Shown one piece after another: positions 36,849 through 45,316 of a stretch of DNA of 64,000 bases. Location: contig JADIYJ010000003.1 of the NCBI GenBank assembly GCA_016705325.1, positions 1 to 64,000 of the forward strand. The letters are read 5' to 3'. The notes below the pieces were generated by a model. It saw only the letters and a list, made by a program, of their open reading frames with translations, was not told the origin of the DNA and searched no databases. Position 1 is the stretch's first letter; the number at the start of each line of letters is the position of its first letter. Source of the stretch: Pseudomonadota bacterium. GTDB taxonomy: Bacteria; Pseudomonadota; Gammaproteobacteria; Steroidobacterales; Steroidobacteraceae. The translations under genes were made by a program, and so were the position numbers.

Positions 36849-38257
36849 TTGCCCCGCAAATCCCCGCCCCTCCCGGCTTTGTCCCCTTCGAAGCCGCCCT
36901 CGCCTCGCCCAGCAGAACGCCGGTGCGCACCGGCCCCGCTCGACCGCTTCACCGGTCGACCCGAACACCCGCCGCTTCGATATCAGATCAGGCTGGCCTG
37001 CAACGGCGGCGCCCGCGCTCCCAACGGCCCTGCATTCCGCGAGATTCGGGCCATGGCAGGTCGTTCGCTGCCGGACTACATCGAAGAAGAGTTCGACGCC
37101 TACCTGAAGTGTGGCCGGCTGAAGGAGGGTTTCCTGCGCGTGCGCTGCGAGCACTGCCATGCCGAGAAGCTGGTGGCGTTCAGCTGCAAGAAGCGCGGCT
37201 TCTGTCCCTCCTGCGGCGCGAGTTGCTGAAGGCCGCTGGTCTCACCCGGGCCACGGGTGCCACTGGAGCCGTCACGCTGATCCAGCGCTTCGGTTCGACG
37301 CTGAACCTGAACGTGCACTTTCACATGATCTATCTGGATGGTGTGTATCTGCCGGCAGGTGATCAGCCTGTCTTCCGCCACGTGCCGGCCCCTACCGCAG
37401 CGCAGCTGCAAGAGTTGGTGCAGCAGATTGCCGAGCGCATCGGCAAGTTGCCGGAGAAGCGCGGCCTGATCGAGCGTGACATGGAGAACGCCTGGCTCAC
37501 CGTCGACGGGCCAGGCGGCGCACTGGATGATCTGATCGGCCATTCCATCACCTACCGCATCGCGGTGGGCCCGCGCGCCGGGCAGAAGCTGTTCGCGCTG
37601 CAGACGCTACCGGGCAGTGCAACGCCGGAAGCTGAGCAGCAAGGAGATCACCGCGGTGCCGCGCAGGCTCGCGGGTTTTCGCTGCACGCCGGCATCGATA
37701 TCCAACCTGGCCAGCGTCAGAAGCTCGAACGGCTGTGCCGCTACGTCAGCCGCCCGCCAGTAGCCGTGGATCGCATGGCGCTCACCGCGTCAGGGCAGGT
37801 GCGCTACACCCTGAAGACGCCGTACCGCGACGGCACCACCCACATCGTGCTGGAGCCCCTGGACCTGATGGCACGCCTGGCTGCGCTGGTGCCGCCACCG
37901 CGGATGCATCTGACGCGGTACCACGGGGTATTCGCGCCGCACAGCAAGTTGCGCGCAGCGGTGACGCCAGCGGGTCGGGGCAAGGGCAAGAAGCCGCAGG
38001 TGGAAGAGGGCACCGACAAGCCAGTTACTCCGCGCCATGTCGCCATGAGTTGGGCACAACGACTCAAGCGGGTGTTCGGGATCGACATCGAGGCCTGTGC
38101 ACGCTGCGGTGGGAAGCTCAAGGTGATTGCCAGCATCGAGGAGCCGGAGGCTATCGCGAAGATCCTGGCGCACCTGCAGCGCACGGCGCCGGATCAGGTT
38201 CAGTGCCAGTTGCCGTTCGGGGCAAGGGCGCCGCCGGTGCAGTCCCGTCTGCTGTGA
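36849..38257 (+). mobile_element. IS91-family transposase remnant 2 (internally deleted)
   Basis: The zinc-binding N-terminal domain is readable (LPDYIEEEFDAYLKCGRLKEGFLRVRCEHCHAEKLVAFSCKKRGFCPSCGA) and stops at 37229. The catalytic and C-terminal parts resume in another frame with KAAGLTRATGATGAVTLIQRFGSTLNLNVHFHMIYLDGVY and run to SRLL at 38257, including LIGHSITYRIAVGPRAGQK, SRPPVAVDRMALTASGQVRYTLKTPYRDGT and IEACARCGGKLKVIA. The segment joining zinc finger and HUH region is missing, with a frame change at the joint. Length and frame disruption show it cannot make a working enzyme. Compare remnant 1 at 35159. Confidence 0.88.
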
Positions 38258-38554
38258 ACCGGGAGGATGGGGAGTGTTTGCCGCATCTGGGAGGCGGTGA
38301 GCTGGGAGGGTGCGTGCCGGGATTGCGGTAAGGGGTGGGGCGAGGTGGACTGGCCGGGTGCGGGCAGGGGCAACGACGGCCGGCAGGCGGCTTCCGGAGG
38401 CCACGTTCACCCGGTAGAGCCTGGTGGCCAGGTTCAGGCACGCCACAAGGCCGGTTCCCCGAAGTACACTGGGTCGCGGAGCCGGTTTGAAGTTCCTGTC
38501 CGCCCGCTCCGCCGCATCCGCACCGCCCGCTGGGCATCTGGCACAATCAACCCC

Positions 38555-38845
38555 ATGAAGCCGTCCGACTCATTCCGGGTCCACCGTAAAGCGCTCCGGG
38601 AGATCATTGCCCGTCATGGCGTCACGCGACCGCGCATCTTCGGTTCTGCCGCCCTAGGTGAAGATCATGAGGGCAGCGACCTGGATCTGCTGGTCGAGCC
38701 GGCATCCAGCACAACACTGTTCACGCTTGCGGCCCTGCAGATTGAGGCAGAGCGTTTGTTGGGGGTACCGGTGGACGTGCTGACACCAAAGAGCCTGCCG
38801 CGTGGGTCACGGGAGCGAATCCTGAGAGAAGCGGTTCCCGTATGA
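38555..38845 (+). CDS. mntA: MntA-type nucleotidyltransferase antitoxin (MNT domain)
   Basis: The 96-residue protein carries the minimal nucleotidyltransferase signature GSAALGEDHEGSDLDLL (Gly30-Ser31, Asp42, Asp44), which matches GSx10DxD. LTPKSLPRGSRERILREAVPV ends the domain. MNT proteins AMPylate the partner HepT toxin on a tyrosine, blocking its RNase. The stop overlaps the HEPN gene by four bases (ATGA), so the two are coupled. ATG 38555 was chosen because MKPSDSFRVHRKALREII matches the usual family N-terminus. About 300 bases after the IS91 remnant hold no gene. Confidence 0.92.
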   Translation: MKPSDSFRVHRKALREIIARHGVTRPRIFGSAALGEDHEGSDLDLLVEPASSTTLFTLAALQIEAERLLGVPVDVLTPKSLPRGSRERILREAVPV

Positions 38846-39204
38846 CGAAGGCGCATCCGGTGCGAGTGCCGGAATACCTTCAGCACATCGTCGAGGCGAT
38901 CGACCGCGCGACCGGTTACGTGGCCGGTATGGATGCCGCGGCGTTCGAGCAGGACATCCGCACACAGGACGCCGTGATCAGGGCACTGCAGGTTGTCGGG
39001 GAGGCGGCCAACAAGGCACGCGTTGCAGACCCGACTTTGCAGAGCAGCGCGCCGGAAATACCCTGGGACGTCATGTACGGCATGCGCAATCGCATCGTTC
39101 ACGACTACTTCGAAGTCGATCTGGATGTTGTCTGGCAGACGATCCAGCGGGACTTGCCTGTGTTGCGTCCGCAGATCGTGCAGCTGCTGTCACGGATTTC
39201 GTGA
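38842..39204 (+). CDS. hepT: HepT-type HEPN-domain RNase toxin
   Basis: The 120-residue all-helical protein has the HEPN catalytic motif R82-x4-H87-x-Y89 (MRNRIVHDYF). In the RX4HXY form the tyrosine is the residue adenylylated by the MNT partner. Upstream text is typical too: YLQHIVEAIDRATGYVAGMD, DAVIRALQVVGEAANKA. It overlaps mntA by ATGA. The pair is a type VII toxin-antitoxin module common in bacterial genomes and mobile islands. The 3' end is followed by a long gene-free region. Confidence 0.93.
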   Translation: MTKAHPVRVPEYLQHIVEAIDRATGYVAGMDAAAFEQDIRTQDAVIRALQVVGEAANKARVADPTLQSSAPEIPWDVMYGMRNRIVHDYFEVDLDVVWQTIQRDLPVLRPQIVQLLSRIS

Positions 39205-39654
39205 CAGTCCATCAAGCAGCGTCTGCTGAATCGTTTTCAGGCTGATTGCTTTCGTGATCTATCAGCATGTCATACCTCCAAGCGGTGCATTCCAACGGTC
39301 ATCTTGTCGGTAAATTCTTGGCGCTCGCGCGAGAAAGTCAGCAGTCACGGCAACTTGCATTGCTCGTCAACAATTGAGTGGGAATAGGGGGCAGTGCGCG
39401 CGTCGTTAAGTCAACGAAAACAATTAGTTAGACGCGCTCGTTGATAATGTGCCGTGAATCATCAATTTGGATCAAGGCATCCGGATCGCCTTGATCTGAA
39501 ACGAGTATGCGGTCTTTGCACCGACTGGGTAGGGTGCGGGGATCTTGCGGAAGTTGACGGTATTTCAGGCGCTGCATGCAGCGGCCGGCGGCCCGTGTCC
39601 GCGGAGTCCTGATACCTCGTGCCCGCGACCGGTCATCAAGCGCTCTGCGGCACT
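39205..39654. other. Gene-free region upstream of the AbiE-like operon
   Basis: No convincing gene is seen on either strand. The stretch 39260-39480 is AT-richer than its neighbours. Its right end runs into the ACGATAAC-type repeat cluster described separately. The absence of coding text, together with the lower GC, is consistent with acquired DNA. Confidence 0.45.
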
Positions 39655-39700
39655 ACGATAACGAAATTATTGCACGATAACATTATTCGCGTTATCGTGC
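39655..39700. promoter_or_regulatory. ACGATAAC half-site cluster with a perfect 10-bp inverted repeat
   Basis: GCACGATAAC (39672-39681) and GTTATCGTGC (39691-39700) form a perfect inverted repeat with a nine-base spacer. A third copy of ACGATAAC lies at 39655-39662, directly repeated 19 bases before the first arm. The array ends only seven bases before ATG 39708 of the AbiEi-like gene. AbiEi antitoxins bind inverted repeats ahead of their own operon, so these three half-sites are probably the operator. No Shine-Dalgarno separates repeat and start codon. Confidence 0.75.
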
Positions 39701-39707
39701 GCTTATT

Positions 39708-40721
39708 ATGTTAGATAAAGCTCTCGCCAAACGTGCCGACGACGCTGCCGTCCACGCTTATCTGCATGAGACCTTGGGCATCGCGCCCAAGGTTCGCGCG
39801 TGGGCGGGGACTGGCAAGCTGCCCTATTTCCTGCAGGAAGCGTTCGAGGTCCGGGAACTGAAGCTCCTGGATCGCCATATTCTCCTGGCGATCGAACAAC
39901 GGGCCGACCGGCCGCGGCTGGCCAACGTTCGCGGCCAGATGGACAAGCTCCGGCAACTGGCCGGGATGCCGGTGGTCTACGTCACCCGCACCCTCGCGTC
40001 CTACGAACGCAAGCGCCTCATCGAGCAGAAGGTGCCGTTCCTGGTGCCGGGCAACCAGCTCTATCTGCCCGAACTCGGGATCGATCTGCGCGAGTATTTT
40101 CGCAAGCCGACGGTCGCTGCGCAGACCGCGCTCAGCCCGGCGACGCAGGCGATGCTGATCGCCGTCCTGCTGCGAAGGCCGTGGCGCACCGAGTGGCAGC
40201 CCGCCGAGGTGGTCGGCGAGCTGGGCTACACCCCGATGACCCTGTCGCGAGCGGTCAAGGAGCTCACGGCCGCCGGCATCGCGACCCTGCGCACCGAGGG
40301 GAGGGTGCGATCGCTCCATACGGAGCGCACGGCCGCGCAGACCTGGGAGCACGCGAGACCGATGCTGCGCAGCCCGGTCAAGCGTCGGGTCTGGATGCTT
40401 CCCCCTCCGAAGTCGAGGCCGCGTCCGCTGAGGCTCGCGGGTCTGAGCGCGCTGGCGCGATATTCGATGCTCACTGAACCTCAGTGGCCGACCTACGCCG
40501 TCGCACAGGCGGAGTGGAAGGCGGCGACACAGGCCGGCTTCGAGACGCTGCCCGAGCCGCTGCCGGGTGCCTGCGAATGGGAACTCTGGCACTACAGCCC
40601 AGCACTCGTGCGAGACAGCGATACCGTCGATCCGCTTTCCTTGACGCTCAGCCTGGAGGGCAACCAGGACGAGCGTGTTCAACTTGCGCTGGATGAACTC
40701 AAGGGGCGCTTTCCGTGGTGA
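39708..40721 (+). CDS. AbiEi-like antitoxin/regulator with winged-helix domain
   Basis: The 337-residue protein contains winged-helix features: LDRHILLAIEQRADRPRLANVRGQMDKLRQLAGMPVVYVTRTLASYERKRLIEQKVPFLV early on and a second one, LRRPWRTEWQPAEVVGELGYTPMTLSRAVKELTAAGIATL. The C-terminal third holds the ALARYSMLTEPQWPTYAVA segment that resembles the antitoxin side of AbiE modules, though I cannot be certain. It precedes and overlaps a nucleotidyltransferase toxin gene (by seven bases), the usual AbiEi-AbiEii order. The perfect palindrome ahead of the gene supports autoregulation. Start ATG 39708 directly follows that operator. Confidence 0.78.
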   Translation: MLDKALAKRADDAAVHAYLHETLGIAPKVRAWAGTGKLPYFLQEAFEVRELKLLDRHILLAIEQRADRPRLANVRGQMDKLRQLAGMPVVYVTRTLASYERKRLIEQKVPFLVPGNQLYLPELGIDLREYFRKPTVAAQTALSPATQAMLIAVLLRRPWRTEWQPAEVVGELGYTPMTLSRAVKELTAAGIATLRTEGRVRSLHTERTAAQTWEHARPMLRSPVKRRVWMLPPPKSRPRPLRLAGLSALARYSMLTEPQWPTYAVAQAEWKAATQAGFETLPEPLPGACEWELWHYSPALVRDSDTVDPLSLTLSLEGNQDERVQLALDELKGRFPW

Positions 40722-41491
40722 GGGGACTGGACGTCTTTCGTGAGCACTTCACCGGCCACGCCGATCAGTTCGTGCTGATCGGCGGCACGGCCGCGACGCT
40801 TGCGATGGAAGAGGCGGGGCTCGAGTTTCGTGCCACGAAGGACCTGGACATCGTCCTGCACATCGAAGCGCTCAGCCCGTCATTCGGCGAAGTGTTCTGG
40901 AGCTTCGTCGAAGCGGGCGGCTACGAAATCCGACAAGCCAGCGACACCGGGAAGCCGGTCTTCTATCGATTCCAGAAGCCGGCCGATGATCGCTTTCCCG
41001 TCATGCTCGAGCTGTTCTGCCGAGCCCCTGAGGGGATCAAGCTGGCCGAAGGAAGTCACCTCACACCGATTCCCGTCGACGAGGCCGTCGCGAGCTTGTC
41101 CGCGATCCTGCTCGACGATGCGTACTACGAGTTCATCCTTGCAGGACGCAGGGAAGTCGACGGCCTGCCGTGGGTGGGCGAGGACAGGCTGATTCCGCTC
41201 AAGGCCAGCGCGTGGTTGGACCTCGGCGAACGTCAGGCCAAGGGTGAGCCGATCGACACCAAGAACATCCGCAAGCACGCGAACGACGTGCTCCGCCTGT
41301 CGCAGCTGCTCGCCCCGGACACGCGCATACCCGTCGCCGAGAAAATCGCGCAGGACTTGAACCGCTTCCTCGACGCGATCGAGACAGATCGCTCGATCGA
41401 TCCGAAGCCGCTCAACATCCACAGCAGCGTCGGCGAGATTGCCGAACGGATCGCGCGGGCCTACGGCTTGAGTCGACCGCGCGAGACGTGA
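40715..41491 (+). CDS. AbiEii-like nucleotidyltransferase toxin
   Basis: The 258-residue protein begins with a GTG (GTG 40715) inside the end of the partner gene. FVLIGGTAATLAMEEAGLEFRATKDLDIVL contains the GG-x-A and the D-x-D (KDLDIVL) metal-binding site of the DNA-polymerase-beta nucleotidyltransferase fold. RFPVMLELFC and WVGEDRLIPLKASAWLDLGERQAKGEPIDTKNIRKHANDVLRL follow, the latter a typical C-terminal helical unit with KASAWLDL. AbiEii toxins are GTP-binding nucleotidyltransferases that stop growth; related MenT enzymes modify tRNA. The first 85 bases of the gene are duplicated at 43010. Confidence 0.82.
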   Translation: MVRGLDVFREHFTGHADQFVLIGGTAATLAMEEAGLEFRATKDLDIVLHIEALSPSFGEVFWSFVEAGGYEIRQASDTGKPVFYRFQKPADDRFPVMLELFCRAPEGIKLAEGSHLTPIPVDEAVASLSAILLDDAYYEFILAGRREVDGLPWVGEDRLIPLKASAWLDLGERQAKGEPIDTKNIRKHANDVLRLSQLLAPDTRIPVAEKIAQDLNRFLDAIETDRSIDPKPLNIHSSVGEIAERIARAYGLSRPRET

Positions 41492-41727
41492 TCTGCAGGT
41501 CGCGCACCGGCTCGAATCGGTCAAGCTGACGCCAGACGAGGGGTCGAACGACACCGTTGCGAGGTTTCGACAAGCGCCCGAGCGAGAGCCAACACCTCTC
41601 CATGTGGCGGGCTCAGGACGCTCGAGTCGACGCTGCCGGCTACATGGAGCGGGACCGTCATGCTGCGATCGGGTTCCACAACGGGCGTTCCGCTTGACGG
41701 AACCTTTATCACGGATCATGATCTCAT

Positions 41728-42006
41728 ATGATCTGCTCGTTCGCCTGCGCGAATACCGAGGCCTTGTTTCACAGTCGCGCGGTATCCCGCTTCCGCAACA
41801 TCGAGCGCGTTGCCAGGCGCAAATTGCTTCAGATTCATGCTGCGACCGAGCTCGCCAGCCTGCGCATCCCGCCGGGCAACCAGCTCGAGGCGCTGAAGGC
41901 CGACCGCAAGGGCCAGCACAGCATTCGCGTCAATGACCAGTGGCGGATCTGCTTCGTCTGGAAGTCGGACGGAGCGCACAACGTCGAGATCGTGGACTAC
42001 CACTAG
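41728..42006 (+). CDS. higB: HigB/RelE-type toxin, second HigBA module
   Basis: The 92-residue protein matches the plasmid-maintenance killer branch (PF05015-type) of RelE toxins. ICSFACANTEALFHSRAVSRFRNIERVARRKLLQIHAATELASLRIPPGNQLEALKADRKGQHSIRVNDQWRICFVWKSDGAHNVEIVDYH shows conserved NDQWRICF and LKADRKGQHSIRV blocks in the order usual for this family. It is not closely related to the toxin of the first module. Near the start lies a GATCATGATC palindrome (41714-41723). The antitoxin gene follows after 11 bases. Confidence 0.93.
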   Translation: MICSFACANTEALFHSRAVSRFRNIERVARRKLLQIHAATELASLRIPPGNQLEALKADRKGQHSIRVNDQWRICFVWKSDGAHNVEIVDYH

Positions 42007-42017
42007 GAGTTCGAAAC

Positions 42018-42323
42018 ATGCCAAAGTTGCTCGAGGAGATTCATCCGGGCGAGATCCTGCTGGAAGATTTCATGAAGCCCATGGGCATCAGCGCACGCCA
42101 GCTTGCGGCGGATATCGACGTTTCGCCGAGCCGAATCAGCGAGCTGGTGAACGGGCAGCGCCCCATCACTGCGGATACCTCGCTTCGGCTCGGGATGTTC
42201 TTCGGCATGGAGCCCCGGTTCTGGCTGAACCTGCAGTCCGAGTACGACATCCGGGTTGCGAATCGGGAGCTGCGCGCGAAGCTCGCGCCGCGGATCCGCG
42301 TGTTTCACCCGGCTGCGGCGTGA
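42018..42323 (+). CDS. higA: HigA-type antitoxin, second module
   Basis: The 101-residue XRE-family protein begins MPKLLEEIHPGEILLEDFMKPMGISARQLAADIDVSPSRISELVNGQRPITADTSLRLGMFFGMEPRFWLNLQSEYDI, the classical HigA helix-turn-helix with the recognition helix at SPSRISELVNG. It should bind and neutralise the toxin and bind the operator. AGGAGT lies ahead of ATG 42018. The C-terminus ends in a short Arg-rich tail (IRVFHPAAA). The module is complete and looks functional. Confidence 0.94.
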   Translation: MPKLLEEIHPGEILLEDFMKPMGISARQLAADIDVSPSRISELVNGQRPITADTSLRLGMFFGMEPRFWLNLQSEYDIRVANRELRAKLAPRIRVFHPAAA

Positions 42324-42724
42324 ACGTTCGCCCTCGTTGCTGCGCCCGATCGCGAGGTGGGAGCCACCCCGCGCTCGCAACGGCAGCGGTTCGGGTCTTG
42401 CGGGTCGCCGACATTGGGAGAATTGGCGAAAACGCTATGCGCGAGAAACGCTTTACCGTATTTGATGCCGCCGCAGCTCGATGCGCTTCCGAGGCTGTGA
42501 CACAGGGTGGTGCGGACAGCGCGCGGATGCTCGAGGAGCCGATAGCCTTCGATAGACCTCGAAAGGTCGCTTTTCGTCGAGTCGCCCGGAAACCCGCGCC
42601 AATGCTGGTGCTTGACAGGTTGACGGTAAAAATGACGGTGGAGTGCAGGGATTCCGGGAAGAAGCGGGTGAATCGCGAACGAAGCCCCGATTTCTGATCG
42701 AACACAGCGGCTCTGTCGAGTCCG
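42324..42724. other. Gene-poor accessory stretch after HigBA
   Basis: About 400 bases without a recognisable gene. Both strands can be read as long open frames of unusual composition, but none has family features or a convincing ribosome site. It separates a complete toxin-antitoxin pair from several gene remnants and is probably junk at junctions of transferred segments. Confidence 0.4.
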
Positions 42725-42940
42725 TTGAAGCTTGTAGCACCATCATTGCTGTCCGGTGATTTGGAACGTGGCCGCGTACCCGGGTTGATCGATGCGAGCG
42801 AACGCACGGCACGTCGCGTGGTCTCCGCTCTGCTCGAGAAGAGGCTGCTCGTCTCCGGCTCGCACAAGGCGCCGTTGCGACTGGGATTCCCCATTGACGT
42901 CGTGGAGCGCTGGTTCCCGAAGCTGTATCCGGTGACGTGA
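42725..42940 (+). pseudogene. C-terminal remnant of a Fic-family protein
   Basis: The text LLSGDLERGRVPGLIDASERTARRVVSALLEKRLLVSGSHKAPLRLGFPIDVVERWFPKLYPV matches the C-terminal winged-helix part seen after the Fic domain in Fic-family proteins. No HxFx(D/E)GNGR catalytic motif lies upstream, so the catalytic part has been lost. Frame and codon use are intact over these 70 residues. It stands among other fragments and is probably a leftover of recombination. Confidence 0.65.
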
Positions 42941-43009
42941 TGAGCGGGGCTGGGGACTGGGCCTTCACCAAGCGCTTCCGCCGCGGTGGCTTCGGGTGGC
43001 GTGCCGGTC

Positions 43010-43095
43010 GTGAGGGGACTGGACGTCTTTCGTGAGCACTTCGCCGGCCACGCCGACCAGTTCGTGCTGACCGGCGGCACGGCCGCGAGTCTCGC
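43010..43095 (+). pseudogene. Duplicated 5' fragment of the abiEii-like gene
   Basis: From GTGAGGGGACTGGACGTC onwards, this stretch matches the first 85 bases of the AbiEii-like gene at 40718 with about five substitutions (LDVFREHFAGHADQFVLTGGTAAS versus LDVFREHFTGHADQFVLIGGTAAT). Similarity fades near 43095, where text of a reverse-strand aldo/keto reductase begins. No antitoxin precedes it. It is either the remnant of a second AbiE module or a partial duplication. Confidence 0.75.
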
Positions 43096-43240
43096 GCTTC
43101 ATCGAGGCGGCTCGTGGCCTTGACGGTGCCCGCCAGGAAGCCCATGCCCCGCGGGCTCCAGGGCACGAAGCCGATGCCCAGTTCCTCGCACAGCGGCAGA
43201 ACCTCCGCGTCGGGGCCGCGGTACAGCATGCGGCGGATGG
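43096..43240 (-). pseudogene. Aldo/keto reductase remnant
   Basis: On the minus strand MLYRGPDAEVLPLCEELGIGFVPWSPRGMGFLAGTVKATSRLDEAR resembles the C-terminal half of aldo/keto reductases, which carry the conserved E(E)LGIGFVPWSPLGxGFLTG segment. Neither the catalytic Tyr/Lys part nor the rest of the barrel is present. It abuts the abiEii fragment, so the junction must be a recombination point. Confidence 0.7.
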
Positions 43241-43533
43241 TGAAGGCATTACACCCTGAGCTGCCGCTGCGGGTGCCGGCTGGGAGCCGACGCCGGTGCG
43301 CTGAGGCAAACCCCACCTCTATCGTGCTCGCCGGGCTCCGGCCGGCAGTGGCAGAGGATCTCCGCCGCGCCTCGTCGATTCCCGAATCGTAGCCGGCGCC
43401 GCCATTGCTATTGCATACTTGTCACCAAGACCGGTCCTGAGCGCGTCACGATGCCCGATCGCGGCCACGCGCCGAAGCTTGTCGAGCCGGCGGTCAAGGT
43501 TCCTTCGACGTTTTTTCTGTCCAGGTATCTTTA

Positions 43534-44814
43534 ATGAATGAATCGATTGCCGAAGCGGGTGCACGCACCCGGTCGCGCGGTTACGCGATCTACGTGCTCG
43601 CGATTCTGCTGCTCGTCTCGACGCTGAACTTCATCGACCGCATCGTCATCGGCGTACTGGCTGGGCCCATCAAGGCAGATCTAGGTTTGAGCGACACGCA
43701 GCTTGGGCTCCTGGGTGGGACGGCCTTTGGGCTTTTCTACGCCGCCTTCGGGATCCCGATCGGTTGGCTCGCCGACCGCAGTAACCGGGTATGGATCATG
43801 ACCGGGGCGCTCGCCTTCTGGAGTGTCTTCACCGCCTTGTGCGGCACAGCGCAGAGCTTCAGTCAGCTGTTCCTTGCGCGCATCGGTGTGGGCGTCAGCG
43901 AAGCCGGCGGCTCGGCGCCCGGCTACTCGCTCATCAGCGATTACTTCCCGCCCTCACAGCGCGCTCGTGCGCTTGCAGTTTTCAGCTTCGGCATTCCGAT
44001 CGGCAGCGGTCTCGGGTTGGCGCTCGGCGGCGTCATCACGACAATGGTCGATTGGCGCGTGACCTTCCTCGTCCTGGGTCTGTTCGGGCTCCTCGTCGCC
44101 CCGGTCCTGCGCGCCACGGTGCGCGAGCCCATCCGCGGTGCCTTCGAAGGCCACGCGCAGCCCGCGCCAGCCCACTCTGCGCGTGAAGTGCTGGCGACGC
44201 TCGCGCGCAAGCCCGCCTTCTGGGCGCTGTCCTTCGGGGGCGGCATCAGCGGGATCGCCGGCTACGGCCTCATCTTCTGGATGCCGTCCTTCATCATGCG
44301 CAGCTTCGGGCTCACGCTCGTCGATACTTCGCTCTTCCTCGGGGCACTGGTATTCATCGGCGGCATCAGCGGCATGTGGGCGGGCGGCTGGCTCGTCGAC
44401 CGGCTCGCACATCGCGGCAAGGCAGCCTATGGGATCGTGCCGGCCATCGCCTTCCTGCTGCTGCTGCCCTTCCAGGTAGGAGCGTTGCTGGCGAGTTCAG
44501 CCGTCGTCGCCTTCTTGCTCCTGCTGCTTCCGGAGGCCCTTCGGGTCATGTGGCTCGGACCCGGGATCTCGGCCGTGCAGCACATGGTGCCACCCGGCAT
44601 GCGCGCCATGGCCTCGGCGATCTTCCTGCTCATCAATAATCTGGTCGGCCTCGGCCTGGGGTCGCTGTTGATCGGTGCGCTGTCGGATGCGCTCGCCGTG
44701 CACTACGGTACCGAGTCGCTGCGCTACGCGATCCTTGCGGCGATGAGCTTCTATGCGATTGCGGCGATAGTCTTCTTCTTCGCCTCGCGTTGGTTCGATC
44801 GCGACTGGGAGTGA
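43534..44814 (+). CDS. MFS transporter, spinster/ProP-like branch
   Basis: The 426-residue protein has 12 hydrophobic helices. LNFIDRIVIGVLAGPIKADLGLSDTQLGLLGGTAFGLFYAAFGIPIGWLADRSNR shows the family-typical DRxxIGVL and G-x-LADRxNR loops of the spinster-like branch. LFLARIGVGVSEAGGSAPGYSLISDYFPPSQRARAL is also characteristic. The substrate is unknown; relatives move sphingolipids, sugars or organic acids. The gene is intact although fragments surround it. A short unrecognised AT-rich segment and no clear Shine-Dalgarno precede ATG 43534. A REP-like hairpin lies 80 bases downstream. Confidence 0.9.
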   Translation: MNESIAEAGARTRSRGYAIYVLAILLLVSTLNFIDRIVIGVLAGPIKADLGLSDTQLGLLGGTAFGLFYAAFGIPIGWLADRSNRVWIMTGALAFWSVFTALCGTAQSFSQLFLARIGVGVSEAGGSAPGYSLISDYFPPSQRARALAVFSFGIPIGSGLGLALGGVITTMVDWRVTFLVLGLFGLLVAPVLRATVREPIRGAFEGHAQPAPAHSAREVLATLARKPAFWALSFGGGISGIAGYGLIFWMPSFIMRSFGLTLVDTSLFLGALVFIGGISGMWAGGWLVDRLAHRGKAAYGIVPAIAFLLLLPFQVGALLASSAVVAFLLLLLPEALRVMWLGPGISAVQHMVPPGMRAMASAIFLLINNLVGLGLGSLLIGALSDALAVHYGTESLRYAILAAMSFYAIAAIVFFFASRWFDRDWE

Positions 44815-44892
44815 GGAGGCAGCATGGCGTTCGCCTTTGATTCCGCTGGGGCGCGGGGTGGCCTCGTCGATGTCCGGCGGGCCGCGCGATCG

Positions 44893-44925
44893 CGTAGGAG
44901 CGGTTGACCCGCTCTGGGCGCTACG
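44893..44925. repeat. REP-like hairpin
   Basis: GTAGGAGCGG at its core resembles the head of repetitive extragenic palindromes known from Pseudomonas, Xanthomonas and Stenotrophomonas. GAGCGG (44898-44903) pairs with CCGCTC (44909-44914) around a five-base loop, and CGTAG (44893) with CTACG (44921) forms an outer stem. It follows the MFS gene and may also act as a terminator. Only one copy was noticed in the window. Confidence 0.45.
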
Positions 44926-44990
44926 ACATGAGAGCAGGAGCGCGCGGGTTCTGGCTGGTTGAACGCGCAGATGCGCAGCAGCATGCGATG

Positions 44991-45017
44991 AGACCGATAA
45001 AGGACTATATCCGGTCT
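44991..45017. promoter_or_regulatory. Inverted repeat ahead of the Phd-ParE-like pair
   Basis: AGACCG (44991-44996) and CGGTCT (45012-45017) form a 6-base inverted repeat over a 15-base AT-rich spacer that includes TATAT. It lies about 25 bases ahead of ATG 45041. Phd/YefM antitoxins autoregulate through palindromes at this position, so it is a plausible operator. Confidence 0.45.
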
Positions 45018-45040
45018 TTGTCGATCTCGGGAGCAGAGCC

Positions 45041-45316
45041 ATGCGCTACTCGTCCCAAGTCAAGCCCATCAGCTGCCTCAAGGCCAATGCCGCCGAGGTG
45101 CTGGCCCGCCTGGCCGAGCAGCGGGTGCCCCTGGTCATTACGCAGAATGGAGAAGCCAAGGCGGTGCTGCAGGACGTTGCCTCCTTCGAGGAAACTCAGG
45201 AGACCTTGGCCCTGCTGAAGATCCTGGCGCTCGGTCAGCAAGACATCGAGGCCGGTCGGGTCAAGCCGGTTGCCGACGTTGTGGCGCGCCTGCGCGCGAA
45301 GCGAGCAGCGACCTGA
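45041..45316 (+). CDS. Phd/YefM-family antitoxin
   Basis: The 91-residue protein begins MRYSSQVKPISCLKANAAEVLARLAEQRVPLVITQNGEAKAVLQDVASFEETQETLALLKILALG. PISxLKAN and VPLVITQNGEAKAVL are the standard Phd/YefM DNA-binding beta-alpha features, and the C-terminal part is the disordered neutralising tail (QDIEAGRVKPVADVVARL). It overlaps the toxin start at 45316. An inverted repeat upstream supports autoregulation. The pair belongs to the Phd-RelE/ParE branch of type II modules. Confidence 0.93.
   Translation: MRYSSQVKPISCLKANAAEVLARLAEQRVPLVITQNGEAKAVLQDVASFEETQETLALLKILALGQQDIEAGRVKPVADVVARLRAKRAAT

Noticed and set aside
42166..43080. Minus-strand open frame in the remnant-rich stretch
   Set aside because: Although open for 300 codons, its composition (Ser/Arg/Ala-rich) is that of a shadow and it runs across HigA, Fic and abiEii fragments on the other strand.
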